Positions 25,106-34,364 of a stretch of 64,000 nt of DNA are shown piece by piece (the first letter of the stretch is position 1; each line of letters begins with the position of its first letter). Below the pieces are notes generated by a model. That model ran no database searches and had not been told where the DNA came from. It saw only the letters and a program-made list of their open reading frames with translations. Origin of the DNA: CAVYHJ01 sp963768165 [NCBI: uncultured bacterium] (lineage in GTDB: Bacteria > UBP4 > UBA4092). The translations under genes were made by a program, and so were the position numbers. The stretch lies in the NCBI GenBank assembly GCA_963768165.1, contig CAVYHJ010000026.1:558001-622000 (forward strand), read 5' to 3'.

Positions 25106-27739
25106 TTAACATTTTCCAATTTGAAAAGACTTGACCCATTTTATTTCATCCTCTTGGGTGGAAACCTTTCCATCCAACCGGGCGAACAAAAGTTGTTCCA
25201 GAATTTTCTTGTATTGAGGTCCGGGAGGAATACCCAGTTGTTGCAACTCTTTCCCAGTACTATGAATGGATTGATGACGGTAATCCAAGAGATACTTTTG
25301 GATAGCTAATTTTGTATTTTCAATTTGAGTTTTCGCCAGTAGATACAATACTCCTTCCATACGAAATTCCCGTAGAGTCTGATAGATAAAGCTGGGAGAA
25401 TGGTTTTGCGGATTTTCGAGTTCCTTCAGAGGATTGGATTGTTTGATTTTCCGAACTAATTCTTCCGTTTGATTCAACATAATCAAGCGGTGACAAACTT
25501 CTGTGGATTGCGTCAAATCCAATGGGTCCAGCAATCCCAGAAAATAAATTTCCCACGATTCAAAATTCTCTGCCGGTTCATTTGATTTTTCCCACGCGAT
25601 CGTTTGTCGAATATTTCCAAACAGTTGTTCTAATTCTTTCGATACATGGATTTGCGGATGAATATATTGCAAGACATTGAGTTGATGCATACGTTGAATA
25701 GCGTTCCAGGGATTATTTTCTGAAAGTATTTGAATGACTTCCTCCCGTACCCGCTGATTCGCCAGTTTATCGAACATTTGCAAATCCACGGCATTAGCGA
25801 TTCCATGCCGGGTTTGTTTATCAATCCGAAACCCATAGCGCTGTTCAAACCGTATGGCGCGGAATATGCGGGTTGGGTCTTCCACAAAACTTAGATTATG
25901 CAAAACCCGAATCCGTCCTTTTAGCAAATCTTTTTCCCCATTAAAAAAATCGTAGAGAAAACCGAATTCATCTTGATTGAGTTTGATAGCCATGGCATTA
26001 ATCGAAAAATCCCGCCGGTATAAATCATGTTTAATGGAACTGGCTTCTACCTGCGGGAGCGCCGCGGGATATTCATAAAATTCCGTCCTGGCGGTCGCCA
26101 CATCAATCCGCTGATGAGTCAGTGTGGTTACAATCGCTGTATTAAACCTCTTATGAGTTTTCACATGCCCTTTGAGAATTTTTCCCAACCGTTTGGCAAA
26201 AGTAATCCCGTCTCCTTCAACCACAATATCCAAATCATAATTAGGTACGCCGAGAAGAAGATCTCGTACAAACCCGCCGACGACATACGCCGGATAGCCG
26301 ATTTCATCCCCCACTTTCCCAATCTCGCGTAGCAGTTTCAAAATATCTTGGGGTAATTGTGATTCCAATTTCATTTTTATATTTTCAGTTTTCAAAGAAG
26401 CTTTAGCAACAGGCGGAACCGATACTGGAGAAATTTCTTTTCGGTTCGTTTCATGTTGATGAGTAATCTTTACTATGTCACTTCCCGTAATCACACCGAC
26501 CAGCCTGCCTGATTCGGTCACAGGTAGAAATCCGATATCCAGCTCCACCATCCGGTCACGGACTTGGTGCAAGGATGCCAGAATATCCACCGTGGTGACT
26601 TCACGGGTCATATATCGTTCAATCGGGTCTTTGTTTAAACCTAGATGAATCGCCCTGTCTATATCCTTCGCGGCAATTACACCCACAATTTCTTTTCCCT
26701 GCATCACAGGATAGGCGTTATGGCGATACCGCAAAATCATTTTTCGAATTTGTTCCACGGTCGTTTCAGGTGCCACCGTCATCACCGGCGATGACATGAT
26801 ATCTTTTGCTCGAATCAAAGGTTCCACATATCGTTTTAACAACTCCAACAATTGCTTTTTCAATTCAATGGCTTGAGCATTGCGGACAATCGCGGATGCG
26901 GCGCTGCGATGCCCGCCACCACCCAGCTCATTCATGATTTGTGCCACATCCACGGCACGGGTTTGACTCCGCGCGATCACTTGCACCCGGTCTTTCAATT
27001 GAACCAGAATAAAAACCGCGGGGACTTGTCCAATATCCCGCAGCTTATGAATAAACAGAGCAAGGTCTCCAAGATATTCCCCGGCGGAAATCATCGAAAT
27101 CCCGATTTGCACTCCATCCATGTAGAAATATTCCATTGCTTTGATAATATCGGCAAACAATGGCATCTGGTCCACATTCAAATCCGAACGAAGGTAGGAA
27201 GGAATCGTGACCAAACGGGCGCCGCATTTCAGGAGATATGCCGCCGAATCGAAATCTTCCGCGCTGGTCGAAAGATACGTCAAACTTCCGGTATCCTCAT
27301 AGATTCCAAGGGCAACCAACGTTGCTTCTTCCGGTGTTAATTTGATTTTCTTCTTTTTCAATTCCTGTACCAAAAGGGTCGCCGTCGAACCCACCTCCCG
27401 CAAAGTCAAAACATCCGCTTCAATATCCCCTTGCGACAAGGGATGGTGATCATACGCCTGGATTTTGACTTTGGGTTTTCCCAGTAACTCTTTAAATACG
27501 CCAATCCGGCTGGCATATCGCGTATCCACCAAAATTAATTCCGTGACGTCTTCCAGATTAATTTCTTTGGGCTTGCAAAAATGTACCTGCGGAATCGGTT
27601 GGGTCTCCAGATAATTTTTGACCATTCTCTCTTCCGCCCCCGCAAAGACCAGTTTGGCTTTAGGAAATAATTTCCCCGCCGCGACCATGGACCCCAGCAC
27701 ATCAAAATCCGCCATCACATGTCCCACAATTATTTGCAT
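25106..27739 (-). CDS. DHH / CBS / tRNA nucleotidyltransferase fusion protein
   Basis: A three-part enzyme of about 877 residues. The N-terminal part is a DHH phosphoesterase (IIVGHVMADFDVLGS, LVDTRY, AYDHHP, YEDTGSL, then DHHA1 with LGGGGHRSAASA). Two CBS domains follow (AKDIMSSPVMTV, ERYMTREVTTV). The C-terminal half is a class II nucleotidyltransferase (VGGFVRDLLLG, YDLDIVVEG, RRDFSINAMAI, EDPTRIFRAIRF). Such fusions are known and act on tRNA 3' ends as A-adding or CCA-adding enzymes or as poly(A) polymerase. The frame extends to 27853, but family similarity begins at the ATG at 27739 and a stable hairpin occupies the extra segment. Confidence 0.92.
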   Translation of the reverse strand: MQIIVGHVMADFDVLGSMVAAGKLFPKAKLVFAGAEERMVKNYLETQPIPQVHFCKPKEINLEDVTELILVDTRYASRIGVFKELLGKPKVKIQAYDHHPLSQGDIEADVLTLREVGSTATLLVQELKKKKIKLTPEEATLVALGIYEDTGSLTYLSTSAEDFDSAAYLLKCGARLVTIPSYLRSDLNVDQMPLFADIIKAMEYFYMDGVQIGISMISAGEYLGDLALFIHKLRDIGQVPAVFILVQLKDRVQVIARSQTRAVDVAQIMNELGGGGHRSAASAIVRNAQAIELKKQLLELLKRYVEPLIRAKDIMSSPVMTVAPETTVEQIRKMILRYRHNAYPVMQGKEIVGVIAAKDIDRAIHLGLNKDPIERYMTREVTTVDILASLHQVRDRMVELDIGFLPVTESGRLVGVITGSDIVKITHQHETNRKEISPVSVPPVAKASLKTENIKMKLESQLPQDILKLLREIGKVGDEIGYPAYVVGGFVRDLLLGVPNYDLDIVVEGDGITFAKRLGKILKGHVKTHKRFNTAIVTTLTHQRIDVATARTEFYEYPAALPQVEASSIKHDLYRRDFSINAMAIKLNQDEFGFLYDFFNGEKDLLKGRIRVLHNLSFVEDPTRIFRAIRFEQRYGFRIDKQTRHGIANAVDLQMFDKLANQRVREEVIQILSENNPWNAIQRMHQLNVLQYIHPQIHVSKELEQLFGNIRQTIAWEKSNEPAENFESWEIYFLGLLDPLDLTQSTEVCHRLIMLNQTEELVRKIKQSNPLKELENPQNHSPSFIYQTLREFRMEGVLYLLAKTQIENTKLAIQKYLLDYRHQSIHSTGKELQQLGIPPGPQYKKILEQLLFARLDGKVSTQEDEIKWVKSFQIGKC

Positions 27740-27775
27740 ATATCCAGATTCTAGCACAATACCCTTTTTTAGCTG

Positions 27776-27813
27776 ATTTGCAATGAACGAGATCAGTCTC
27801 GTTCGTTGCAAAT
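27776..27813. repeat. 17-bp inverted repeat in the leader of the fusion gene
   Basis: Arms 27776-27792 (ATTTGCAATGAACGAGA) and 27797-27813 pair with one mismatch around a TCAG loop. It lies 37 bases upstream of the ATG at 27739 on the - strand. Confidence 0.6.
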
Positions 27814-27878
27814 CCACCGGAAATCCGGTTCCGTCAACCTTTTGAAATGACATCTTGTATAGAATTCTAAGAACATAC

Positions 27879-27907
27879 TTGACAACTGGTTTTGGTTGAA
27901 TTATATT
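27879..27907 (+). promoter_or_regulatory. Strong sigma-70 promoter of the membrane protein/regulator operon
   Basis: TTGACA (27879-27884), a 17-base spacer and TATATT (27902-27907). Confidence 0.8.
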
Positions 27908-27917
27908 AGTCTGAGTT

Positions 27918-27945
27918 AATTAGGTGATCGTTGCCTAATTTTTTT
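27918..27945 (+). terminator. Terminator-like hairpin in the leader (possible attenuator)
   Basis: Stem AATTAGG/CCTAATT (27918-27924 with 27934-27940), a 9-base loop and a T-run to 27945, placed between the promoter and the start at 27979. Confidence 0.45.
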
Positions 27946-27951
27946 ACTAAA

Positions 27952-27972
27952 TTACTTTGCAATACAAAGTGA
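27952..27972 (+). promoter_or_regulatory. Candidate operator 1 of the winged-helix regulator
   Basis: Palindrome TTACTTTGCAATACAAAGTG, ending six bases before the ATG at 27979. It is nearly identical to 28965-28985. Confidence 0.6.
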
Positions 27973-27978
27973 GCTCGA

Positions 27979-28605
27979 ATGAGTGAATTAGACAGTAGAT
28001 TAAAAGATATTTCAGAAATCCGAACTTTGATGGAACGGTCGTCCAAGTTTCTCTCTTTGAGCGGGTTATCGGGTGTAAGTGCCGGGATTGCAGCATTGAT
28101 TGGCGTTTATATCGCACAACATAAAATCGAAACTCAAATGGGCCGTTTTTTTCTCCCTTATTACACTCAAAATACGGATACTCCCCTGATACATGCCCTT
28201 CTTTTAAACGCCGCCATCATTTTGCTCGCGGCGTTGGGACTGGCAATCCTTTTCTCCGTCCGCATGGCAATAAAAAAAAGCTACCCGATTTGGAATAATA
28301 CATCCAAATGGATGCTGGCGAGTTTATTTGTTCCTCTCATCACAGGCGGATTGTTTTGCCTTATATTAATTCACAATGGCTTGTTTCGTTTTGCCGTACC
28401 CGCGACATTGATATTTTACGGATTGAGTTTGTTAAACGCCAGTAAATATACCGTCAGTGAAATTCGTTATCTCGCCCTTTTGGAGATAGCCTTGGGACTC
28501 ATCGCGTCCCTCTGGACGGATTATGAATTTTTCCTTTGGGCGATTGGATTCGGAGATTTACATATCATTTACGGTATTCTCATGTATTTCAAGTATGAAA
28601 AGTGA
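27979..28605 (+). CDS. Polytopic membrane protein paired with a winged-helix regulator
   Basis: Function unknown. About six hydrophobic segments are visible (roughly residues 26-48, 72-94, 109-130, 133-152, 163-178, 183-202) after a short cytoplasmic N-terminus (MSELDSRLKDISEIRTLMER). The downstream regulator overlaps its stop by four bases (GTGA), so the pair is translationally coupled. Membrane proteins of this size next to this type of small regulator recur in several phyla, suggesting the membrane protein senses or responds to a stress controlled by the regulator (inference). Confidence 0.75.
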   Translation: MSELDSRLKDISEIRTLMERSSKFLSLSGLSGVSAGIAALIGVYIAQHKIETQMGRFFLPYYTQNTDTPLIHALLLNAAIILLAALGLAILFSVRMAIKKSYPIWNNTSKWMLASLFVPLITGGLFCLILIHNGLFRFAVPATLIFYGLSLLNASKYTVSEIRYLALLEIALGLIASLWTDYEFFLWAIGFGDLHIIYGILMYFKYEK

Positions 28606-28901
28606 AAGAGATAATCACCCATTTAAATAAGATCTTTGAGAACCGCTACCGGTTGGCGGTGATGTCGCTATTGATGGTGAACGAGATGATGGATTTTAAC
28701 ACATTGAAAAATATGCTGGATTTAACCGATGGTAATTTGGCAAGCCATATCGCCGCTCTTGAAAAACAAAATTATGTGGAAATCAAAAAAGATTTTGTAG
28801 GTAATAAAACAGCAACCTATTATTCCGCCACGATATTAGGCCGTAAGGCGTTTACGGAACATCTTGATGCCTTGGAAAAATTATTGAAAAACGTATCGTA
28901 A
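28602..28901 (+). CDS. Small winged-helix transcriptional regulator (HTH_34 type)
   Basis: A 99-residue DNA-binding protein consisting almost only of a winged helix: FENRYRLAVMSLLMVNEMMDFNTLKNMLDLTDGN..., recognition region TDGNLASHIAALEKQNYVEI, then a beta wing with GNKTATYYSATILGRKAF. It resembles the MarR/ArsR-like HTH_34 group that autoregulates with a membrane protein. The GTG start at 28602 overlaps the preceding stop. The two near-identical palindromes at 27952 and 28965 flank the operon and are the obvious candidate binding sites. Confidence 0.88.
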   Translation: MKEIITHLNKIFENRYRLAVMSLLMVNEMMDFNTLKNMLDLTDGNLASHIAALEKQNYVEIKKDFVGNKTATYYSATILGRKAFTEHLDALEKLLKNVS

Positions 28902-28912
28902 GAAAGGAGACA

Positions 28913-28999
28913 ATGGATGCAACTCCCCTAGCCGTCCAAAATGAAGCGCTATTTTTTTGCCCTTTTACTTTGTGGTACAAAGTAAGAATTTTTAAATAA
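28913..28999 (+). CDS. Possible 28-residue small ORF
   Basis: ATG at 28913 preceded by AAGGAGAC, reading MDATPLAVQNEALFF and ending RIFK. The ribosome site is good, but the second palindrome lies inside it, so it may be a chance ORF within a regulatory region. Confidence 0.25.
   Translation: MDATPLAVQNEALFFCPFTLWYKVRIFK
28965..28985 (+). promoter_or_regulatory. Candidate operator 2 of the winged-helix regulator
   Basis: Palindrome TTACTTTGTGGTACAAAGTA(A), 33 bases upstream of the ATG at 29019. It matches the site at 27952-27972 at 17 of 21 positions. Confidence 0.6.
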
Positions 29000-29018
29000 G
29001 TAACAAAGGAGGTTTCGT

Positions 29019-29666
29019 ATGGTATTAATCGAATTTGCGTTAATTATGTTTTTACTAGTTTCCGGGTGTGTTTTCATTTACGGACTGGTTAAAAAGGATT
29101 TTAGTTTGGTTAAGAAACTTGGTTTGCTAGTGACTATAATCGTTGGCATTTATTTCACAGTATTGATCTTCGTTTCTTTCAGGAGTCATAACCAGTTATT
29201 GGGATTGGGAGAGACAAAACGGTTTTGTGGATTTTATTTGGATTGCCATTTGGGAGCAACCATCGTGGATGTTAAGAAAATTCAATCCCTTGACTTTCTT
29301 CCAAATGCAAAACCGTCAGCAAATGCCAATTTTTATATCGTCACCATAAAAATCAGCAATAATGCGAGACGGGAGACGCTGCGATTGCATAATCCGATTG
29401 TTGAAATGGTGGATGACCAAGAACGTAAATTTTCACCATTATATGTAGGAAAGGCTCCTATAGACACTTCACAATCCGATATTCCTCAATTGGAACAACC
29501 AGTAGGGCCGAACAATGATTCTTTTACCCAAGACTTAGTTTTCGATATTCCATCTGATGCACAAAATCTAAAGTTACTGATTGAAGAAGGAGATGGATTT
29601 CCTGAATTATTTTTAATCGGTGACGAAAAAAGCTTGTTCCACGAAAAAACGTATTTTCAAATTTAA
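29019..29666 (+). CDS. Membrane-anchored hypothetical protein
   Basis: Not recognised. Two N-terminal transmembrane helices (about residues 3-22 and 34-53) are followed by a soluble, beta-rich domain of about 160 residues. The part NFYIVTIKISNNARRETLRLHNPIVEMVDD resembles the DUF4352-type immunoglobulin-like fold seen in exported proteins (weak similarity by eye). The start has a very strong site, AAAGGAGG at 29005-29012. It lies under candidate operator 2, so it may belong to the regulon of the small winged-helix protein. Confidence 0.65.
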   Translation: MVLIEFALIMFLLVSGCVFIYGLVKKDFSLVKKLGLLVTIIVGIYFTVLIFVSFRSHNQLLGLGETKRFCGFYLDCHLGATIVDVKKIQSLDFLPNAKPSANANFYIVTIKISNNARRETLRLHNPIVEMVDDQERKFSPLYVGKAPIDTSQSDIPQLEQPVGPNNDSFTQDLVFDIPSDAQNLKLLIEEGDGFPELFLIGDEKSLFHEKTYFQI

Positions 29667-29723
29667 ATATGCAAAAGGTTTTCAAAGATAAATCCGTTGG
29701 CGAACCAATATAGGAGAATGGAA

Positions 29724-31174
29724 ATGAAAGTAAAAATGATTTTACCGGCATTAACGGAAGCAAAAAGTCCATTTTTCAGACCAATCAAGTATTCCTTGTT
29801 TCCACCTCTTGGACTGGCAACCCTGGCAGGTTATCTAAGGGACGAGGACGAGGTCACGATTCAAGATGAGCATGTAGAAATATTGGACTTAAACGATGAA
29901 CCGGATTTGGTAGTTATCCAGGTGTATATCACGTCGGCTTATCGGGCATATGAAATTGCCGACCATTATCGAAAGAAAGGAGCTTATATTGCCTTAGGGG
30001 GATTGCATGTTACTTCTCTGCCGATGGAATCGGCGCATCATGCGGATACTCTTTTTCTCGGACCGGGAGAGGATACCTGGCCAGAGTTTCTAAGAGATTA
30101 TCGCGCGGGAAATCCTGGACTGGTATATCAATCCAAAATACGTACGTTGATGGGATTACCGAAAATTCGCAGAGATTTAATCAAACGGCATCTTTATCTA
30201 GTTCCCAATTCAATTGTCGTGTCGCGCGGGTGTCCTCACGTGTGTGATTTCTGTTACAAAGAGGCGTTCTTTCGTGGCGGTAAATCCTTTTATACGCAAA
30301 CCGTGGATGATGCGTTGACAGAGATCGAGCGCCTTCCAGGAAAACATTTGTATTTTCTTGATGATCATCTTTTTGGCAACGCACAATTTGCGTCAGCGTT
30401 GTTTGATGGGATGAAAGGAATGGGCCGATTATGGCAAGCTGCTGGAACGGTAAAATCTATTTTGGCACCGGACTATTGGAAAAGGCGGCGGAGTGCGGGT
30501 TGCGAAGTTTGTTTGTAGGATTTGAAACATTGAATCAAGCCAATTTGCATTCCCAGCACAAATATCAAAACTTAAACCGTGATTATAATGCTGCAATCAA
30601 AAAATTGCATGATTTAGGAGTCATGATTAACGGTAGTTTTGTCTTTGGGATGGATGATGATGATAACCGTGTTTTCGAGCGTACCGTAGAATGGGCGATT
30701 CAGCAAGGGATTGAGACATCCACCTATCATATTCTAACCCCCTACCCGAGTACTGCACTCTATCAACGAATGAAACAAGAAAAACGGATTACCATCAACA
30801 ATTGGAACTTGTACGACACACGCCATGTTGTTTATTGTCCCGTCAAAATGAAACCACAGGAATTGGAAGATGGATACTGGAGAGCGTATAAGAATTTTTA
30901 TGAATGGAGTTCCATTTTAAAGGGAGCATGGTCTCACGAACACTTATTCGATAAGGTCCGACACGTCGCTTATGCTGGAGGGTGGAAAAAGATTGAACCG
31001 TTCTGGGATTGGGTTATCCGGGCAAAACGTGTAACCCACTTATTGCCTGTACTTGAATCTGTATTAAGCGGATTTGGGATCCATTCAGCAAAGAAGAAAG
31101 CAAAGGTTCTGCGTCAGGAAATCAAAATGGTTCCAGACGCGGGTTATGCATTAAATTATAGAAAGGAGATGTAA
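29724..31174 (+). CDS. B12-binding radical SAM protein, interrupted by a one-base frameshift
   Basis: The N-terminal ~130 residues form a cobalamin-binding-like domain (SLFPPLGLATLAGYL, VVIQVYITSAYRAYEIA, ALGGLHVTSLP). The radical SAM core follows with CPHVCDFC (CxxxCxxC) and YFLDDHLFGN. The frame then breaks: after ILAPD the continuation LLEKAAECGLRSLFVGFETLN is one base out, at about 30474. The second part runs to 31174 and completes a normal-length enzyme (HILTPYPSTALYQRM). The ATG at 29724 has AGGAG seven bases upstream. Reaction unknown; these enzymes often methylate or modify lipids, cofactors or natural products. ispH begins four bases after the stop, which hints at isoprenoid-linked chemistry (inference). 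Confidence 0.82.
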
Positions 31175-31177
31175 AAT

Positions 31178-32056
31178 ATGAAAGTCATTCGAGCGTCAGC
31201 CCTGGGAATGTGTTTTGGGGTTAGGGATGCATTGAACGTTACCAAGGAAATCCCCCATCCCTCTTCCGTTACGATTTACGGGGAGTTAGTACATAATGAG
31301 GAAGTTGTTTCCCATCTCTCCGACCGTGGATTTCAATCCATGCCTGAAGCTCATCGTCATCAAATACCCCAAAGTCCGCATGTGTTAATCACGGCACATG
31401 GGGTCAGTGAAAAAGAACGCTATAAATTATTGGAGGCGGGAAAACAATTGATTGATACAACCTGCCCGCTCGTTCGATATGTTCATGAATCCGCCATTCG
31501 GTTGCAGAAGGAGGGATATTTTATCATCCTACTAGGCAAACCAAACCATGTTGAAGTCGTTGGGATCACGGGAGATTTACATCAATATACTATCGTCCAA
31601 TCTGTTGCCGATGTGCAATGTTACCCTTTCGAAAGACTGGGAATTGTCTGTCAAAGCACCACCCCACCAGCAGAGGCACAGTTCCTTCGAAAAGAAATTG
31701 AAAGAAAAAATCCGGGCAAAGAAATACGCTATGTGGACACCATCTGCCAACCGACCCGCGAAAGACAAAAAGCGGTCTTGGAACTTATTGAACAAGTAGA
31801 TTGTCTTGTCGTGGTCGGGGGAAAACATTCCAATAATACGAGACAATTGGTGCGGTTGGCGGAATCATATAACGTCCCTGTGTGTCATGTTCAGACCGCG
31901 GATGATTTAATTCCCGCATGGTTTGAGTCCTTTCATGTTGCCGGATTGACCGCCGGAACTTCGACACTAGAAAAAACAATCGATCAGGTCCATCAAAGTC
32001 TATTATCCATCAACGTATCCTCAGACAACCATCAACCAGTTTATGCAACACGATAA
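31178..32056 (+). CDS. ispH: 4-hydroxy-3-methylbut-2-enyl diphosphate reductase
   Basis: Last enzyme of the MEP isoprenoid pathway, a [4Fe-4S] protein making IPP and DMAPP. The three cluster cysteines are present (C12 in GMCFGV, C96 in DTTCPLV, C190 in DTICQPTRERQ), as are the substrate-binding histidines H39 (LVHNEE), H74 (TAHGVS) and H124 with catalytic E126 (NHVEVVG). The family motifs SNNTRQLV and TAGTSTLE are also intact. HVE replaces the more usual HPE. Length of 292 is normal. GGAGATG precedes the start. It probably forms an operon with the radical SAM gene. Confidence 0.96.
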   Translation: MKVIRASALGMCFGVRDALNVTKEIPHPSSVTIYGELVHNEEVVSHLSDRGFQSMPEAHRHQIPQSPHVLITAHGVSEKERYKLLEAGKQLIDTTCPLVRYVHESAIRLQKEGYFIILLGKPNHVEVVGITGDLHQYTIVQSVADVQCYPFERLGIVCQSTTPPAEAQFLRKEIERKNPGKEIRYVDTICQPTRERQKAVLELIEQVDCLVVVGGKHSNNTRQLVRLAESYNVPVCHVQTADDLIPAWFESFHVAGLTAGTSTLEKTIDQVHQSLLSINVSSDNHQPVYATR

Positions 32057-32084
32057 ATTCAAAAAGGGAAAAATTATCAAAACC

Positions 32085-33187
32085 ATGAAATCCAAATCAC
32101 GACTATTACTTCTATTCATACTAGTTTTAATATTTGGTGTTTGTGTCTTTCATTTAAGAAACATTCCCAGTAAAGATTATCACTCATTAATTCACTAATT
32201 ATTCAAAATATTCTTATCGAGTTTATTGCACATATTCTATTTTTCACTATTTTTGCGGGTTTAGCCGGAGTTTTTAATGCTTATAAACACGTTAGAACAC
32301 TAAAATCTAAAGGGCTATCACACTTCCAATGGATTGGTGGTCCTCTTCTTATTTTCATAATCGGTGTTTGTATTTATCACTTAAGAAAATTAAAGATCAT
32401 TGATTACATTACATTCATTAGTTCGCTATTTGCAATATTCTTATGTGTAGTTCCACCTTTTATATTTTTCGCTGGATTGGGGGGCTTTCTAGTTGCGTGT
32501 CTATATCTTATTGTCATAATCTTCCATTTGACTCTTCCCAAAATTAATGTGCCTTTTATTATCAGGCCTCCTGAGATAAATCCTTCCACAACATTAAAAT
32601 GGAAACGGTTTTTTCAGTTCTTTGTTCCCATTAGTTGGGGACTCATGTTTTTGTGTACTTTTCTCCACGCTTGGTATCAGAGTTCTGCGGTAATGGACTT
32701 ACTATTTTTATTTCTCTCAATTTTGTTGATTGCATTGGATACTTGTTTGATATTCGGGATTATGCAATGGAACACATTGAAACGGTCGGGCGTCTATCTG
32801 GTTCTCATGTCAATAATTCTTGGCATCTTTTCAGCATATTATATTTACGGAGTTATGGGGGAAGATCAATTTATTTACAATGAATTCATAGATTTAAGAT
32901 TTCGCCATGATTATCCTGAGTTAATTCGATTGATTAAGCAGGATACAATAAACAATCCTAATAGAAAACCTGTCTCAGATATTTTCGATAATGCAACAGT
33001 TCGATCTGGAAAAAACAATTCAGGGGCAAAATATATTAAGATAATGACGGGTTATCGAGGAGTAGCATCAAATGCAACTGCTTGGGGATATGTTTATGTT
33101 GCTGATAATAATTTAATAGGTATACCCGATGCTCTTCATTGGCGAAAAATAATCCCTTGCTGGTATTGGGTAGCATTTGATTATTAA
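32085..33187 (+). pseudogene. Decayed membrane-protein gene with an internal duplication
   Basis: From the ATG at 32085 the frame reads MKSKSRLLLLFILVLIFGVC and ends at a stop near 32190. A second frame, open from 32174 and without a usable ATG, continues to 33187. Residues around FGVCVFHLRNIPSKDY recur about 250 bases later as IGVCIYHLRKLKIIDY, each followed by a similar hydrophobic stretch ending FFAGLGG or FTIFAGLAG. The 5' half is therefore a diverged tandem duplication with at least one frameshift. The C-terminal part (32477-33187) has four or five transmembrane helices and a soluble tail (GKNNSGAKYIKIMTGYRG). No family recognised. It may be a pseudogene or still produce the C-terminal part from a TTG at 32477. 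Confidence 0.5.
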
Positions 33188-33242
33188 AAAAGTTTATTCC
33201 AAAGTTTGACAATCTTTCCCAGATTCCGCATAATGCCAATAT

Positions 33243-34364
33243 ATGAAAGTTGCAGTTGTTCATGAATATCTGAATCAGTATGGCGGGGCGGAACGGGTGC
33301 TGGAAGCTATCCATGAATTGTATCCGGAGGCACCAGTGTATACTCTGATTCATAATCCCGATTCCATGCCGGAGAGTTACAAAAAATGGGATATTCGACA
33401 ATCCACTTATCTGAAAAGTAAATTCATACGAAAACATTATAAATCTTTTTTTTTCCTTTATCCCGTCTTTATGGAACTATTCGATTTACGTGAATACGAT
33501 TTGGTCATAAGCAGTTCTTACGCCTACGCGCACGGCATTGTCACTTCTCCCAAAACCTGCCACATCTGTTTTTGCCATACCCCCATGCGGTTTGTTTGGG
33601 TTCAGCCGGAAGACTATCGCGATAAAGTACCCAAAAGTTTGCGTTGGGTTTATGACTTTTTGATTCATGGGCTGCGGTTATGGGATCAGGCAGCTTCACA
33701 GCGTCCCGATTATTATATTGCCGCCAGCCAAAATGTGGCGCAGCGCATCCAACGATATTATCGCCGGGATTCTACCGTCATTCATCCACCCGTGGATTTA
33801 TCTCAATTCCATATAGCTGATAAACCTTCGGATTATTACTTGCTCGTTTCGCGTCTCGTTTCACCCTATAAACGCATTGACCTAGCGATTCAAACCTTCA
33901 ATCATTTGGGTCTTCCTTTGAAAGTTGTTGGTGAAGGCTCTGACCGACATCAACTTCAAAAAATGGCGAAAAATAATATTCAATTCCTGGGACACCTTTC
34001 CGGTCAAAAACTAGTGGACGCTTACGCCCAATGCAAAGCCTTGATTTTCCCCGGAGAAGACGACTTTGGTATTGTCCCACTCGAAGCCAACGCCTGTGGT
34101 CGGCCTGTGATTGCCTATCGCGGTGGCGGTGTCCTGGAAACACAAATCGAAAATGTTACCGCCGTTTATTTTAATGAACCAACTTCAGGTTCTCTGATGG
34201 ACGCTGTTACAAAATTTGAATCTATGTCTTTCGATCCGCAGAAAATCCGCGAATCTGCATCTCGATTCGACAAGGAAATTTTCAAAAAGAAAATGTCGGA
34301 ATTCATAAATAATTCTTTGGCATCCTATCCTTCACAATATCAATTTCAGGTTATTCATTCATGA
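33243..34364 (+). CDS. GT4 family glycosyltransferase
   Basis: Retaining GT-B glycosyltransferase, probably in surface polysaccharide synthesis. The N-terminal Rossmann half begins VAVVHEYLNQYGGAERVL, with HTPMRFVW in the middle. The C-terminal half has LVSRLVSPYKRIDLAI, the donor-binding FPGEDDFGIVPLEANACG (E-x7-E) and GRPVIAYRGGG. Length of 373 is typical of WcaI/RfaB-like mannosyl- or rhamnosyltransferases; donor and acceptor are unknown. The stop overlaps the next start as ATGA at 34361. First gene of a three-gene coupled operon. Confidence 0.93.
   Translation: MKVAVVHEYLNQYGGAERVLEAIHELYPEAPVYTLIHNPDSMPESYKKWDIRQSTYLKSKFIRKHYKSFFFLYPVFMELFDLREYDLVISSSYAYAHGIVTSPKTCHICFCHTPMRFVWVQPEDYRDKVPKSLRWVYDFLIHGLRLWDQAASQRPDYYIAASQNVAQRIQRYYRRDSTVIHPPVDLSQFHIADKPSDYYLLVSRLVSPYKRIDLAIQTFNHLGLPLKVVGEGSDRHQLQKMAKNNIQFLGHLSGQKLVDAYAQCKALIFPGEDDFGIVPLEANACGRPVIAYRGGGVLETQIENVTAVYFNEPTSGSLMDAVTKFESMSFDPQKIRESASRFDKEIFKKKMSEFINNSLASYPSQYQFQVIHS

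Noticed and set aside
27739-27853. N-terminal extension of the DHH-CBS-CCA protein
   Set aside because: The stretch is encoded by a hairpin leader and precedes the typical DHH start (MQIIVGHVMADFD).
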